Assembly: GCA_016401345.1 (NCBI GenBank)
Contig: JAEACG010000003.1
Location: 310,001 to 374,000 of the forward strand
Origin: Fictibacillus nanhaiensis
Lineage (GTDB): Bacteria > Bacillota > Bacilli > Bacillales > Fictibacillaceae
Reading direction: 5' to 3'
DNA length: 64,000 bases
Of the stretch, positions 24,247 through 33,578 are shown in pieces; the first letter of the stretch is position 1; the number at the start of each line of letters is the position of its first letter. Position numbers and translations under genes: made by a program. The notes under the pieces are model-generated. The model was not told the DNA's origin. It made no database searches and was given only the letters and a program-made list of their open reading frames with translations.

Positions 24247-25908
24247 TTGAAACAACGTGGAAAACTCATTTCATTTGATTTCTGGCAAAAGCTAGGTAAA
24301 GCGCTTCTTGTAGTAGTAGCGGTTATGCCGGCTGCCGGTTTGATGATATCACTAGGTAAAGTTATTGCTATGTTCGGTGGCGACATGACATTAGTGCAAA
24401 CGATTGCTCGTGTTATGGAAGACATCGGATGGGCGATTATTACAAATCTGCATATCTTATTTGCGGTAGCTATCGGTGGATCTTGGGCTAAGGAACGTGC
24501 TGGCGGTGCATTCGCAGCCGTAATTGCGTTCATCTTGATCAACCGTATTACAGGAGCAATCTTCGGCGTGAACAGCGCGATGATGCTTGAAGAAGGTGCG
24601 AAAGTAAAATCACTATTTGGCAGCGAGCTCGTTGTTGGTGATTATTTCACTTCAATCCTTGGCGCTCCAGCACTAAACATGGGAGTATTCGTCGGAATCA
24701 TTTCCGGTTTCCTAGGTGCTGTTCTATTTAACAAGTACTACAACTACAACAAGCTTCCAAATGCATTAGCATTCTTTAACGGAAAACGTTTTGTTCCATT
24801 CGCTGTTATTTTATGGTCTGTGGTTACAGCTTTACTACTAGCATTAATTTGGCCGTTTATCCAATCACTTCTGAATGACTTTGGAAAATGGATCGCAACA
24901 TCTCGTAACACGGCTCCAGTTATCGCGCCATTCGTTTTCGGTACACTAGAGCGACTATTGTTACCATTTGGTCTTCACCACATGTTAACGGTGCCGATCA
25001 ACTATACGGAGCTCGGTGGAACGTATCAAATCATGACTGGTTCAGGAGCAGGATCTTCTGTAGCTGGACAAGATCCACTATGGTTGGCTTGGATCAACGA
25101 TCTTAACAACTTCTTAGCTGCTGGAGATACAAAAGCGTATCAAGCACTTTTAAATGATGTAGTACCAGCTCGCTTTAAAATGGGACAAGTTGTTCTTTCA
25201 ACGGCATCTCTTGTTGCGATCGCTCTTGCGATGTACATGAACGTTGATAAAGACAAACGCAAAAAGTACAAGTCTATGTTCTTATCTGCAGCACTCGCTG
25301 TATTCTTAACAGGTGTAACGGAGCCTATCGAATTCATGTTCATGTTTGCTGCTCCACTTCTTTATGTTGTGTACGCGATCACGACTGGACTTGCGTTCGC
25401 GGTAGCGGATCTTATCCACGTACGTGTTCACGCATTCGGTTTTATCGAATTGTTAACTCGTACACCATTGCTTGTAAAAGCAGGATTAACACGTGATTTA
25501 ATCAACTTTGCTCTAACGTGTATCGTATTCTTTGGATTAAACTTCTCGATCTTCTATGTATTGATCAAAAAGTTCAACCTGCCTACTCCAGGTCGTGCGG
25601 GTAACTATATCGAAACAACAGAAAGTGATGCTGCACCAGCTAAAAACGAAGCAGCAACAGGCTCAGACAACTCTCAAGCTTCCGCGATCATCACGCTTTT
25701 AGGTGGAGCTGACAACATTGAAGACGTTGACGCTTGTATGACTCGCCTTCGTGTAACGGTTAAAGACACAACGGGTGTTGGTACGGAAAAAGAATGGAAA
25801 GAAAACGGCGCACTTGGTCTGATCATTAAAGATAAAGGTGTTCAAGCGATTTACGGACCAAAAGCTGACGTATTAAAATCTGATATTCAAGATCGTTTGG
25901 GGATGTAA
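24247..25908 (+). CDS. malP: PTS maltose/alpha-glucoside EIICB transporter
   Basis: 553 residues. Residues about 1-440 form the EIIC membrane channel (GKALLVVVAVMPAAGLMISLG; FGLHHMLTVPINYTELGG; GVTEPIEFMFMF). After a linker, the EIIB domain carries the phosphorylated Cys497 in DVDACMTRLRV. No EIIA domain is present. It imports maltose as maltose-6'-phosphate. The start is TTG, 8 nt after AAGGAGG; a longer frame from 24097 would cross the operator. It heads an operon with the phosphatase 3 bp downstream. B. subtilis calls this MalP, enterococci MalT. Confidence 0.88.
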   Translation: MKQRGKLISFDFWQKLGKALLVVVAVMPAAGLMISLGKVIAMFGGDMTLVQTIARVMEDIGWAIITNLHILFAVAIGGSWAKERAGGAFAAVIAFILINRITGAIFGVNSAMMLEEGAKVKSLFGSELVVGDYFTSILGAPALNMGVFVGIISGFLGAVLFNKYYNYNKLPNALAFFNGKRFVPFAVILWSVVTALLLALIWPFIQSLLNDFGKWIATSRNTAPVIAPFVFGTLERLLLPFGLHHMLTVPINYTELGGTYQIMTGSGAGSSVAGQDPLWLAWINDLNNFLAAGDTKAYQALLNDVVPARFKMGQVVLSTASLVAIALAMYMNVDKDKRKKYKSMFLSAALAVFLTGVTEPIEFMFMFAAPLLYVVYAITTGLAFAVADLIHVRVHAFGFIELLTRTPLLVKAGLTRDLINFALTCIVFFGLNFSIFYVLIKKFNLPTPGRAGNYIETTESDAAPAKNEAATGSDNSQASAIITLLGGADNIEDVDACMTRLRVTVKDTTGVGTEKEWKENGALGLIIKDKGVQAIYGPKADVLKSDIQDRLGM

Positions 25909-25911
25909 TTC

Positions 25912-26703
25912 ATGAAGCTATTAACGTTAAACGTTCATGCTTGGCAAGAAGAGAACCAGATGGAAAAATTAGAGATGCTTGCTCGCGATATCGCGAGTGA
26001 GCGTTATGATGTTATCGCGCTTCAAGAGGTTATGCAGTCGATCGACGCTCCTCTCGTAAAAGACAACATCAAAAAAGATAATTATGCCCTTGTTCTTTTA
26101 GAGCTAGTGAGAAAACTTGGCGTTGAAGATTATGACTTTGTATGGGACATGGCCCACTATGGCTATGTAACGTACGAAGAAGGTTTGGCGATCATAAGCC
26201 GCCATCCGATTGCGTCGCATGAAAGCTTTTTTGTTTCGGATCTACAAGATATGAACAACTGGAAAACACGCAAAATCGTAAAAGCCACGATCTCTTATGA
26301 AGGACAAGATATTCAATTCTTCTCCGGGCACTTCGGCTGGTGGGAAGATGACATCGAGCCATTCAAAGGTCAGTTCGATCGTTTGATGCAGTACATTCCT
26401 GAAGAAGGTCTTTCTTTTATCATGGGTGACTTAAACAACGATGCGAACGTTTGTGGCGAAGGCTTTGATTATGTAAAAGAAAAAGGTCTTTACGACACGT
26501 ACGAACTTGCTTCAGAAAAAGATGACGGCCTCACAATCATCGGATCTATTGCCGGTTGGGACGATAACGAAGCTGGACGCAGGATTGATTATATTTTAAG
26601 CAGCAAGCCTGTTGACGTGCTTCAATCATCCGTGCGTTTTAACGGTAAAGAAACACCGGTGGTCTCCGATCATGCAGGTGTTGCAGTTACGGTTAAGGTT
26701 TAG
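25912..26703 (+). CDS. mapP: Endonuclease/exonuclease/phosphatase-fold protein, probable maltose-6'-phosphate phosphatase
   Basis: 263 residues, EEP fold. Active-site motifs in order: LTLNVHAW, VIALQEV (metal Glu), SGHFGWWED, GDLNND, and the closing SDHAGV (catalytic Asp-His). The ATG is 4 nt after the EIICB stop, so the two are coupled. In Enterococcus faecalis the protein next to the maltose PTS was shown to dephosphorylate maltose-6'-phosphate (MapP); this gene has the same family, position and transporter partner. The product, maltose, would then be split by the alpha-glucosidase encoded downstream. The assignment is by family and context. Confidence 0.82.
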   Translation: MKLLTLNVHAWQEENQMEKLEMLARDIASERYDVIALQEVMQSIDAPLVKDNIKKDNYALVLLELVRKLGVEDYDFVWDMAHYGYVTYEEGLAIISRHPIASHESFFVSDLQDMNNWKTRKIVKATISYEGQDIQFFSGHFGWWEDDIEPFKGQFDRLMQYIPEEGLSFIMGDLNNDANVCGEGFDYVKEKGLYDTYELASEKDDGLTIIGSIAGWDDNEAGRRIDYILSSKPVDVLQSSVRFNGKETPVVSDHAGVAVTVKV

Positions 26704-26716
26704 CTTAGTTGCTCTT

Positions 26717-26852
26717 GAAAGTGGTTGATTTCCGTTTCAGGTGCTTCGCTTTCCGCGGGGCAGGCGGTGAGCCCCTTGTCGCTTTGCGCCATTAAGGGTC
26801 TCACCTGACCGCTTGTCCCGCAGGAGTCTCGCACCTTGCACTCCAATCAACT
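26717..26852 (+). repeat. 135-bp palindromic intergenic repeat, copy E (subtype 1)
   Basis: A clean copy, from GAAAGTGGTTG to CCAATCAACTT. Arms GCGGGGCAGGCGG and CCGCTTGTCCCGC pair fully with G-T wobbles. It separates mapP from the alpha-glucosidase gene. Confidence 0.88.
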
Positions 26853-26994
26853 TTTTCAGTGAAGCATAAACAATAAACCGATCAGTAAGCAGCCTTATTT
26901 TATAAAGAAAATAAAGAAAACAAACAAACCATGGGGAGCCGTTTTGCGGTATCCCCTGGCGTGTTGTTAAAGAGAAAAACATGGAGGTAACATT

Positions 26995-28659
26995 ATGGAA
27001 AAAGTTTGGTGGAAAGAAGCCGTTGGCTATCAAATTTACCCTCGCAGCTTCCAAGATTCTAATGGAGACGGAATCGGCGATCTAAAAGGGATCATTCAAC
27101 GCTTAGATTATATTAAAGACCTTGGCATCGACGTGATCTGGATCTGCCCGATGTACAAGTCGCCAAATGATGATAACGGATATGACATTTCTGATTATCA
27201 AGATATCATGGATGACTTTGGAACGATGGAAGACTTCGATCTCCTTATGAAGGAAGTTCATAAGCGTGATATGAAGCTAATCATCGACCTTGTTCTTAAC
27301 CATACGAGTGACGAGCACCAATGGTTCATCGAGTCTCGTTCATCTAAAGACAATCCGAAGCGCGATTGGTACATTTGGAGAGACGGTAAAGATGGGAAAG
27401 AGCCAAACAACTGGGAAAGTATTTTCTCCGGATCAGCTTGGCAATATGATGAAAAAACAGATCAATACTACCTCCATGTTTTCTCAACCAAACAGCCAGA
27501 TGTGAACTGGGAAAACCCTGAAGTTCGTGAAGCTCTTTATGACACGGTCAACTGGTGGTTGGATAAAGGAATCGATGGTTTCCGTATCGATGCGATTAGT
27601 CACATTAAAAAGCGTGATGGCTTCCCTGATATGCCGAACCCGAAAAACGAAAAGTACGTGTCTTCCTTTGACATGCATATGAACCAAAAAGGAATTCACA
27701 CGTTCCTTCAAGAGTTCAAAGACCGCACATATGCGAACTATGATGTCATGACGGTTGGTGAAGCGAACGGCGTTAAGATTAATGAAGCGGACCTTTGGGT
27801 AGGAAAAGAAAACGGAAAGATGGACATGATCTTCCAATTCGAACACCTAGGCCTTTGGGATGCAGAAACAAATCCAGAAGTGGATATCGTTGAACTGAAA
27901 AAAGTGTTAACACGCTGGCAAAAAGGTCTTGAAAAAGAAGGCTGGAACGCACTGTTCATCGAAAATCATGACAAACCTCGCGTTGTTTCCACTTGGGGTA
28001 ATGATGATGAGTTTTGGTATGAAAGTGCAACGAGCTTCGGTGCGATGTACTTCTTGATGCAAGGAACGCCGTTCATCTACCAAGGACAAGAGATTGGAAT
28101 GACGAACGTACAGTTTGACTCGATCGAAGACTATGACGATGTCGCTGACAAAAACCGTTACCGCATCAAGCGCGAAGAAGGTGTTTCACACGAAGAGATC
28201 ATGTCTGTAATCTGGGCATCGTCTCGTGACAACAGCCGTACTCCGATGCAATGGAACAGTGATGAAAACGCTGGATTCACAACTGGAACACCTTGGATGA
28301 AAGTAAATCCAAATTTTGCAGAGATCAACGTCGAGAAACAAGAACAAGACGAGCATTCGATCTTAAGTTTTTATAAGAAAATGATCGCATTAAAGAAAAA
28401 GAACGAAGTCTTCACGTACGGTGTGTATGATCTGATCCTTGAAGAAGATGAACAGATCTATGCGTACACACGCACACTTGGAGAGGAAAAGGTCGTTGTG
28501 ATCACAAACCTTTCTAAGACTGAAGCGAAGTTCGAAACGGCATTGAAATTAAACGCTAATGATCTGTTGTTAGCGAACAAAGAAGTTGTACCTCATGAGG
28601 ATGTATCAAGCGTAACATTAAAACCTTATGAAGCGCGCGTATATCGCGTGAAAGCTTAA
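26995..28659 (+). CDS. malL: GH13 alpha-glucosidase (oligo-1,6-glucosidase/maltase type)
   Basis: 554 residues. A TIM barrel with all GH13 regions: DLVLNHTSDEH, GFRIDAISH with nucleophile Asp199, TVGEANG with acid/base Glu256, and FIENHDKPR with Asp326; the beta-sandwich domain C is at the end. The residue after the nucleophile is Ala200; in this subfamily Val there favours alpha-1,6 bonds, while Ala or Thr favours alpha-1,4, so a maltase activity is likely. It has no signal peptide, so it acts in the cytoplasm on maltose freed by MapP. ATG after GGAGG. Followed by a strong terminator. Confidence 0.9.
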   Translation: MEKVWWKEAVGYQIYPRSFQDSNGDGIGDLKGIIQRLDYIKDLGIDVIWICPMYKSPNDDNGYDISDYQDIMDDFGTMEDFDLLMKEVHKRDMKLIIDLVLNHTSDEHQWFIESRSSKDNPKRDWYIWRDGKDGKEPNNWESIFSGSAWQYDEKTDQYYLHVFSTKQPDVNWENPEVREALYDTVNWWLDKGIDGFRIDAISHIKKRDGFPDMPNPKNEKYVSSFDMHMNQKGIHTFLQEFKDRTYANYDVMTVGEANGVKINEADLWVGKENGKMDMIFQFEHLGLWDAETNPEVDIVELKKVLTRWQKGLEKEGWNALFIENHDKPRVVSTWGNDDEFWYESATSFGAMYFLMQGTPFIYQGQEIGMTNVQFDSIEDYDDVADKNRYRIKREEGVSHEEIMSVIWASSRDNSRTPMQWNSDENAGFTTGTPWMKVNPNFAEINVEKQEQDEHSILSFYKKMIALKKKNEVFTYGVYDLILEEDEQIYAYTRTLGEEKVVVITNLSKTEAKFETALKLNANDLLLANKEVVPHEDVSSVTLKPYEARVYRVKA

Positions 28660-28664
28660 CAAAC

Positions 28665-28703
28665 AAAAGCGTGCTATCCGATTAGGGAGAGCACGCTTTT
28701 TTA
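28665..28703 (+). terminator. Terminator of the maltose operon
   Basis: AAAAGCGTGCT / AGCACGCTTTTTT hairpin with T run; the convergent small gene ends at its edge. Confidence 0.88.
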
Positions 28704-29018
28704 ATGTGATAACCTTTTTTCAAACCGAATAAAGGAATACAGTCGCAGAAGTACAATCAACGTACCCACGATTGTTAAAACAGGCGATAAATTCGTGAAT
28801 AACGGTAACCACGCTAAAACAAACGCAACAAGTGCTGTTAAATTTCCTGAAAATCCATTGATCGGCTGAGTTCCTACAAGCCCCGCCCCTCTTAAGGAAT
28901 TTTCATAACACGATCTATGATACGGTCGCAACTTAAAAAAGGCCCATACCGTACGCAGCTCGTCCCTCTCTTTGATCGGCATCAAACAGCTATCACAGTT
29001 TAGTTCTTTTTTCATCAT
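28701..29018 (-). CDS. Small membrane protein with N-terminal zinc-knuckle-like motif
   Basis: 105 residues. CDSCLMPI near residue 8 and YHRSCY near residue 33 form a C-x2-C...H-x2-C pattern, probably a zinc site. Two hydrophobic helices follow (about 58-75 and 78-95). AAGGAG precedes a double ATG. It is not a member of a family I can name; a cytosolic metal-binding head on a membrane hairpin is the best description. Confidence 0.75.
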   Translation of the reverse strand: MMKKELNCDSCLMPIKERDELRTVWAFFKLRPYHRSCYENSLRGAGLVGTQPINGFSGNLTALVAFVLAWLPLFTNLSPVLTIVGTLIVLLRLYSFIRFEKRLSH

Positions 29019-29137
29019 TTCTTCTCCTTCAGCAGCAAATCTCTCACCCTCTATTCTACCAATCCTTCGATCAATCCTATAGCATTTTAAAGGATATTTT
29101 GTGTGATAAGAAGAATTTTAAAGTGAGGAGTGATGCT

Positions 29138-30121
29138 ATGATAAAAAAGGTAAGGTTGCAGCCCATCTATATGAACAAGCTTCAGCTCTTGATGAACCGT
29201 TTAGAGGATGATCTTGTTAAACAGAATCTTGAATTAGAAATGAGCAAGCTGACTGCCGGTTTTCGCGGTGAAGACTCTATCAACTATTTTTTGAACATGC
29301 TTCCGAACCAAAAAGAATGCCACATTCTGCACGACCTTCGAATTCCCCATGAAACTACTTTTTTCCAAATCGACACGCTCATTCTTAATCCAACGTACAT
29401 GCTTATTATTGAAGTGAAGAACATCTCCGGAAACCTTTTCTTCGATCATACCTTCAATCAACTAATACGCACAAAAAATGGTATAGAAGAACCCTTTCAA
29501 GATCCTATCGCACAAGTTGAACGCCAAAAATACCAGCTTGAACATTGGCTGAGTAAAAATAAATTTCCCTCCGTTCCGATCGAGGCTCTCGTGGTTATGA
29601 CTCATTCTCAATCTGTCTTGAAAACGAACGATGAGTCTAGCCGTATATCGAAAAAAGTGATTCATAGCGTCCAACTGCTAGACCGGATCCGTCAACTTCA
29701 ACGAAAGTATAAACAGCATGTGATTGTTGCTGGAGATATAATGAACAAGATTACTCGGCGGTTAATCAAGGAACACACCCCACGGGATGTCGATGTAATG
29801 GAGCGGTATAAAATTAGCAAAGAGATGATTATTAAAGGGGTGCAGTGTGAGGGGTGTTTGGGTTTCGATATGAAAAAAGGCTATCGAACCTGGAATTGTC
29901 CGCATTGTTCACATTCTAGCAGGAATCCTCACATAAGAGCGCTTAAAGATTACTCCCTTTTCATCCAAACTACGATAACCAACCAGCAAGCACGTAATTT
30001 TCTGAAGCTTTCTTCTATTTCGGTAGCATCCAAGCTCTTAGTATCTATGAAATTGCCTTATACAGGTGCAACAAGAGGGAGAATGTATAATTTAAGCTCC
30101 CTAAATGACATTCAGGAATAG
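29138..30121 (+). CDS. NERD (nuclease-related) domain protein
   Basis: 327 residues. The NERD domain is at about residues 25-140: FRGEDSINYFLNMLP, then IDTLILNPTYMLIIEVKNISG, whose Asp...Glu-Val-Lys is the PD-(D/E)XK-like catalytic core. A zinc ribbon follows near residue 245 (CEGCLGF, then WNCPHCSH). It may act on DNA or RNA; function unproven for the family. The start ATG at 29138 follows GAGGAG; an earlier GTG has none. A 21-bp periodic array begins right after the stop codon. Confidence 0.85.
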   Translation: MIKKVRLQPIYMNKLQLLMNRLEDDLVKQNLELEMSKLTAGFRGEDSINYFLNMLPNQKECHILHDLRIPHETTFFQIDTLILNPTYMLIIEVKNISGNLFFDHTFNQLIRTKNGIEEPFQDPIAQVERQKYQLEHWLSKNKFPSVPIEALVVMTHSQSVLKTNDESSRISKKVIHSVQLLDRIRQLQRKYKQHVIVAGDIMNKITRRLIKEHTPRDVDVMERYKISKEMIIKGVQCEGCLGFDMKKGYRTWNCPHCSHSSRNPHIRALKDYSLFIQTTITNQQARNFLKLSSISVASKLLVSMKLPYTGATRGRMYNLSSLNDIQE

Positions 30122-30243
30122 AAATCTGTCCGATTGAGATGGGAATCTGTCCGATTGCTTATATAATCTGTCCAATTCGAGCAATAATCTGTCCAATCTT
30201 GAATATAATCTGTCCAATTCAACAATTAATCTGTCCAATCTCG
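30122..30243 (+). repeat. 21-bp periodic array, family 1 (CTGTCC), locus 1
   Basis: CTGTCC occurs at 30126, 30147, 30168, 30189, 30210 and 30231: six units exactly 21 bp apart. The unit is AATCTGTCC(A/G)AT(T/C) plus eight variable bases. It starts at the base after the NERD stop codon and lies between convergent genes. A reverse copy is at 58331-58432. Confidence 0.9.
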
Positions 30244-30262
30244 AAACTCACTCCTATCCAAA

Positions 30263-30292
30263 CAAAAAAACACCCAAATTAATGGATGCTTT
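30263..30292 (-). terminator. Weak terminator of the desaturase gene
   Basis: GCATCC / GGGTGT hairpin (one mismatch) on the minus strand with a TTTTTTTG tail, overlapping the stop codon. Confidence 0.45.
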
Positions 30293-31370
30293 TCGATGTG
30301 CGGCTCACTGGTTTTCGTTCCCGCTTCTTCTCTTCCACAGTTTCCGATTCATTCATCCCATGCCCAAGCGAAGGATACAGGTTACCGGGTGCTGGATCAA
30401 CAAACTGAGTCTGATTAAAGTAGACGTGCGGTGTCTTCCATAGTGCAACAAGTGCTTTCCATTGCGGCATCTCGTGATAACGCTCTGGCCACATCTCTTT
30501 GATATGTTTTTTCACGAGCGGGTAATATTTTGGACTCATACCAGGGAACAGATGATGCTCCGTATGGTAAGAGAAGTTAAAATGAATCACATCGATCCAT
30601 TTTGGAACCGTAACCGTTAAGCTGTTTGCCAACGGATCGTTCACGTCTGTCATTGGGTTCAAGCGGTGATTGGTTGAAATATAGCTCATTACAATTGCGT
30701 TTGCGATCAATAACGGTAGCAACACCGCAAAGAACCATTTAACGGGTCCTAGCCACGCCAACAATCCTAGCCACATCGCCCACGGCAATAGCAGTTGAAT
30801 CCACACAGAAGGTCGTTTACTTGGTTTGAACTCTGTAATAAACCGTTTGAACATGAAAAGTCCGTGTAGCGTAAACGAAACAGACAAGAAAGCAAAGCTT
30901 ACGATCGAACGCATCCACATCGGTAGCTTGTACACTTTTTGTAGCAATGGTTTGTGAGACAAGTTCTCTAACGTTGGCCACGCATCAGGGTCTTTCCCGT
31001 CATGCTGTGTATGAACGTGATGAGTCGTATTGTGCCACTTGCGCCAGAGCTTAGGTCCAACACTTAATGGCCAGAAAGCAACTGCTCCTAAAAAGTCACG
31101 AAGCCACGGCTTTCGGATAACTGTGCCGTGCAGGATCTCATGGCCTAAAAAGCCCATACCCGCAAAACACGTTCCTAATATAACGGCGATTCCAATCCCT
31201 AACCAAGGGTGTAAATTATTTAATAACCCGATAACTAAAATACCGGCGATTACGATCAATAGATAGACTAGTCCTCCCCATAACCGGGATGGTACTGGCT
31301 TAAAGGCTTCTTTCGGCAGCTTTGGAGCGATCTTTGCTGCATACCAGCCAAACGATTGTAAATCTTTCAT
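30279..31370 (-). CDS. Membrane fatty acid desaturase
   Basis: 363 residues. The three histidine boxes that hold the di-iron centre are present: GHEILHGT (near residue 92), HNTTHHVHTQHDG (near 130) and FSYHTEHHLFPG (near 275), between four or more membrane helices. It introduces a double bond into acyl chains of membrane lipids, using O2 and electrons from ferredoxin/flavodoxin. It differs from the short B. subtilis Des only in detail; regioselectivity is not predictable. The ATG follows GAGGAG. No DesKR-like regulator is nearby. Confidence 0.88.
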   Translation of the reverse strand: MKDLQSFGWYAAKIAPKLPKEAFKPVPSRLWGGLVYLLIVIAGILVIGLLNNLHPWLGIGIAVILGTCFAGMGFLGHEILHGTVIRKPWLRDFLGAVAFWPLSVGPKLWRKWHNTTHHVHTQHDGKDPDAWPTLENLSHKPLLQKVYKLPMWMRSIVSFAFLSVSFTLHGLFMFKRFITEFKPSKRPSVWIQLLLPWAMWLGLLAWLGPVKWFFAVLLPLLIANAIVMSYISTNHRLNPMTDVNDPLANSLTVTVPKWIDVIHFNFSYHTEHHLFPGMSPKYYPLVKKHIKEMWPERYHEMPQWKALVALWKTPHVYFNQTQFVDPAPGNLYPSLGHGMNESETVEEKKRERKPVSRTSKSIH

Positions 31371-31487
31371 TTGCTCAACTCCTCTAATCTGACTCTTTCG
31401 AATTCTCGTACAATACAATCGTAACAAGGTTTGTTTTATGAAGCAACTATTTTTGTTACCTGGTAATAATAGTTGGTATTATATACC

Positions 31488-31520
31488 CACAAAAAAAGGA
31501 GCCATCCAAAAGGATAGCCC
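31488..31520 (-). terminator. Terminator of the DEAD-box helicase gene
   Basis: GGCTATCC / GGATGGCT hairpin on the minus strand, followed by CCTTTTTTT. Confidence 0.8.
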
Positions 31521-31539
31521 ACTTTCTAAAGATATAATC

Positions 31540-32655
31540 TTACATGTATTCAAGTTTTAAAACATTCAACTTTTGATCTGTCTCTCGCTCGATAATCTGC
31601 AGCAAACGACGGTCTTTTTGCGCAACGAACGTAACCGCCAGTCCTTTTCCACCAGCACGCCCCGTTCTTCCAATTCGATGAATGTAGCTTTCGGTATCGA
31701 GCGCGATGTCATAATTAAAAACGTGCGTGACTCCATCAACATCAAGTCCGCGTGCCGCCACATCCGTTGCCACAAGATATTGAATCTCCCCTTCACGGAA
31801 ACGTCGCATCACGTCTTCTCTCTTCGCTTGAGAGAGATCGCCATGCAGTTCATCAGAATTGTATCCCATATTTTGCAGAGCTTCGTTCAACTTGCTTGCT
31901 CTTCTTTTCGTTCGGCAAAAAATGATCGCTAGATAAGGACGCAACAGTCTGATTGTTTGAACGAGGTCATTCTGCTTCCCTCGATCTGTTGTTTCCACGA
32001 TTCGCTGCCGGATTTCTTTTAACGTAATCTGTTTCGTTTTCACATGGATATCTTGAGGATCGTTTGTATACGTTTCAGCTAGCTTTTTCACTTCTTCAGG
32101 CATCGTAGCGGAAAAAAGTAACGTTTGACGATCCTCAGGCACCTCATGCATGATGTCTTCAATGTCATCTAAAAATCCGATATGAAGCATCTGATCCGCT
32201 TCATCTAGCACGAACGTTGAAACATGAGATAAGTCGATCGTCTCTCGTCGAATATGATCGAGCAGTCTTCCAGGTGTTGCGACAACCACATGAACCTTGC
32301 TCTCTAGCTTATGCATCTGCGCGATTACATCCTGCCCACCGTAGACAGCGAGCACGTTGATCTCACCGAGAGCTTCTGTAAGTTTACGAACTTCTGCAGT
32401 GATCTGAATGGCAAGCTCGCGCGTCGGGGCAACGATCAACCCTTGAACCGCATCCCGTTCAGCATCAACTTTTTGCAGAAGAGGAAGCACGAAAGCAAGC
32501 GTCTTCCCCGTCCCCGTTTGAGCTTGTCCCACAACATCTTTACCTTCTAAGATGATAGGAATCGTTTCCTTTTGAATAGGCGTAGGTTCACCGATTCCGT
32601 TTTGAAGCAAAATATCTATAAATTCATCATGAATACCTAATTCCTTAAAGCCCAT
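31540..32655 (-). CDS. DEAD-box RNA helicase, short (YfmL-like)
   Basis: 371 residues, helicase core only. Motifs: Q-motif [19 protein letters not shown], Ia [56 protein letters not shown]. There is no C-terminal RNA-binding extension, as in B. subtilis YfmL (about 376 residues), which acts in large-subunit ribosome assembly. Its ATG follows the proC stop codon without a gap, so the two are co-transcribed. The YfmL match is by length and architecture. Confidence 0.88.
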   Translation of the reverse strand: MGFKELGIHDEFIDILLQNGIGEPTPIQKETIPIILEGKDVVGQAQTGTGKTLAFVLPLLQKVDAERDAVQGLIVAPTRELAIQITAEVRKLTEALGEINVLAVYGGQDVIAQMHKLESKVHVVVATPGRLLDHIRRETIDLSHVSTFVLDEADQMLHIGFLDDIEDIMHEVPEDRQTLLFSATMPEEVKKLAETYTNDPQDIHVKTKQITLKEIRQRIVETTDRGKQNDLVQTIRLLRPYLAIIFCRTKRRASKLNEALQNMGYNSDELHGDLSQAKREDVMRRFREGEIQYLVATDVAARGLDVDGVTHVFNYDIALDTESYIHRIGRTGRAGGKGLAVTFVAQKDRRLLQIIERETDQKLNVLKLEYM

Positions 32656-33465
32656 CTATTTTTTCCCCAATTTCTTTACTTTTTCTGTGCAGCTTTCCAT
32701 TGCGGCTAATACTGCACCACGAAAGCGTTCTTGCTCGAGTGTTGCGACCGCCGCAATCGTTGCTCCACCTGGAGACGTTACTTGATCTTTTAACTCGCCA
32801 GGATGCTTTCCTGTTTCAAGCACCATCTGCGCCGCTCCTAAAACCGCTTGTGCCGCTAAACGATAGGATTGATTGCGTGACAAGCCTTGTACCACGCCTC
32901 CGTCTGCCATCGCTTCAATCATCATGTACACGTAAGCCGGTGAAGAGCCGCTGATCGCAGGAATCGCATCCATCTGAGATTCTACGATCACCTCTACTTT
33001 ACCGAAGCTCCCCAATAACTTCTCTACCGTCTGCAATTCCTCATCCGTTATCTCATCATTAACAGAAACAGCCGTCATACCAGCTCCGACAAGTGATGGC
33101 GTGTTCGGCATCGTTCGTACCACTTTCACTTGTTTGCCGAAAGCGTGCTCCACGTCTTCCGTTGTAATCCCAGCTGCAATTGTTACGATGATCGCATCAG
33201 ATTTTACGAATTCCTTTACCTCTTTAATCACTTCAAAATAAGAATATGGCGCTACCGCAAGAAACAGCACGTCAGCCGCTTTTGCAACGTCACTATTAGA
33301 AGAAAACGTGTGAATACCAAATTGTTTCTCGACATACAGTCTTGTCTTTTCCGTTCGCATGCTCGCAATGATCTGATCAGGACTGATCATACCTGAACTG
33401 ATCATACCTCCTGCCATCGCCTGCGCCATCTTTCCAAACCCGATAAAACCTATTTTTTTCTCCAT
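32656..33465 (-). CDS. proC: Pyrroline-5-carboxylate reductase
   Basis: 269 residues. Rossmann motif IGFIGFGKMAQAMAGGM at the N-terminus binds NAD(P)H; the P5CR signature near residue 220 is PGELKDQVTSPGGATIAAV. It catalyses the last step of proline synthesis. First gene of a two-gene unit with the helicase; divergent from the small gene at 33579. Bacilli carry several paralogues (proI, proH, proG), and which one this is cannot be told. Confidence 0.93.
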   Translation of the reverse strand: MEKKIGFIGFGKMAQAMAGGMISSGMISPDQIIASMRTEKTRLYVEKQFGIHTFSSNSDVAKAADVLFLAVAPYSYFEVIKEVKEFVKSDAIIVTIAAGITTEDVEHAFGKQVKVVRTMPNTPSLVGAGMTAVSVNDEITDEELQTVEKLLGSFGKVEVIVESQMDAIPAISGSSPAYVYMMIEAMADGGVVQGLSRNQSYRLAAQAVLGAAQMVLETGKHPGELKDQVTSPGGATIAAVATLEQERFRGAVLAAMESCTEKVKKLGKK

Positions 33466-33578
33466 ACTCTATGCACTTCTTTCTATCTTTTATAAAGGGA
33501 AATGTTCATTTATACAGAATACTCATACCGATAGCTTTACCTTTAGTAAACCACAAATACATAAGGTGTGTGAAATGG

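Noticed and set aside
30122-30243. CRISPR array
   Set aside because: Unit of 21 bp with only 8 variable bases, imperfect repeats and no cas genes.
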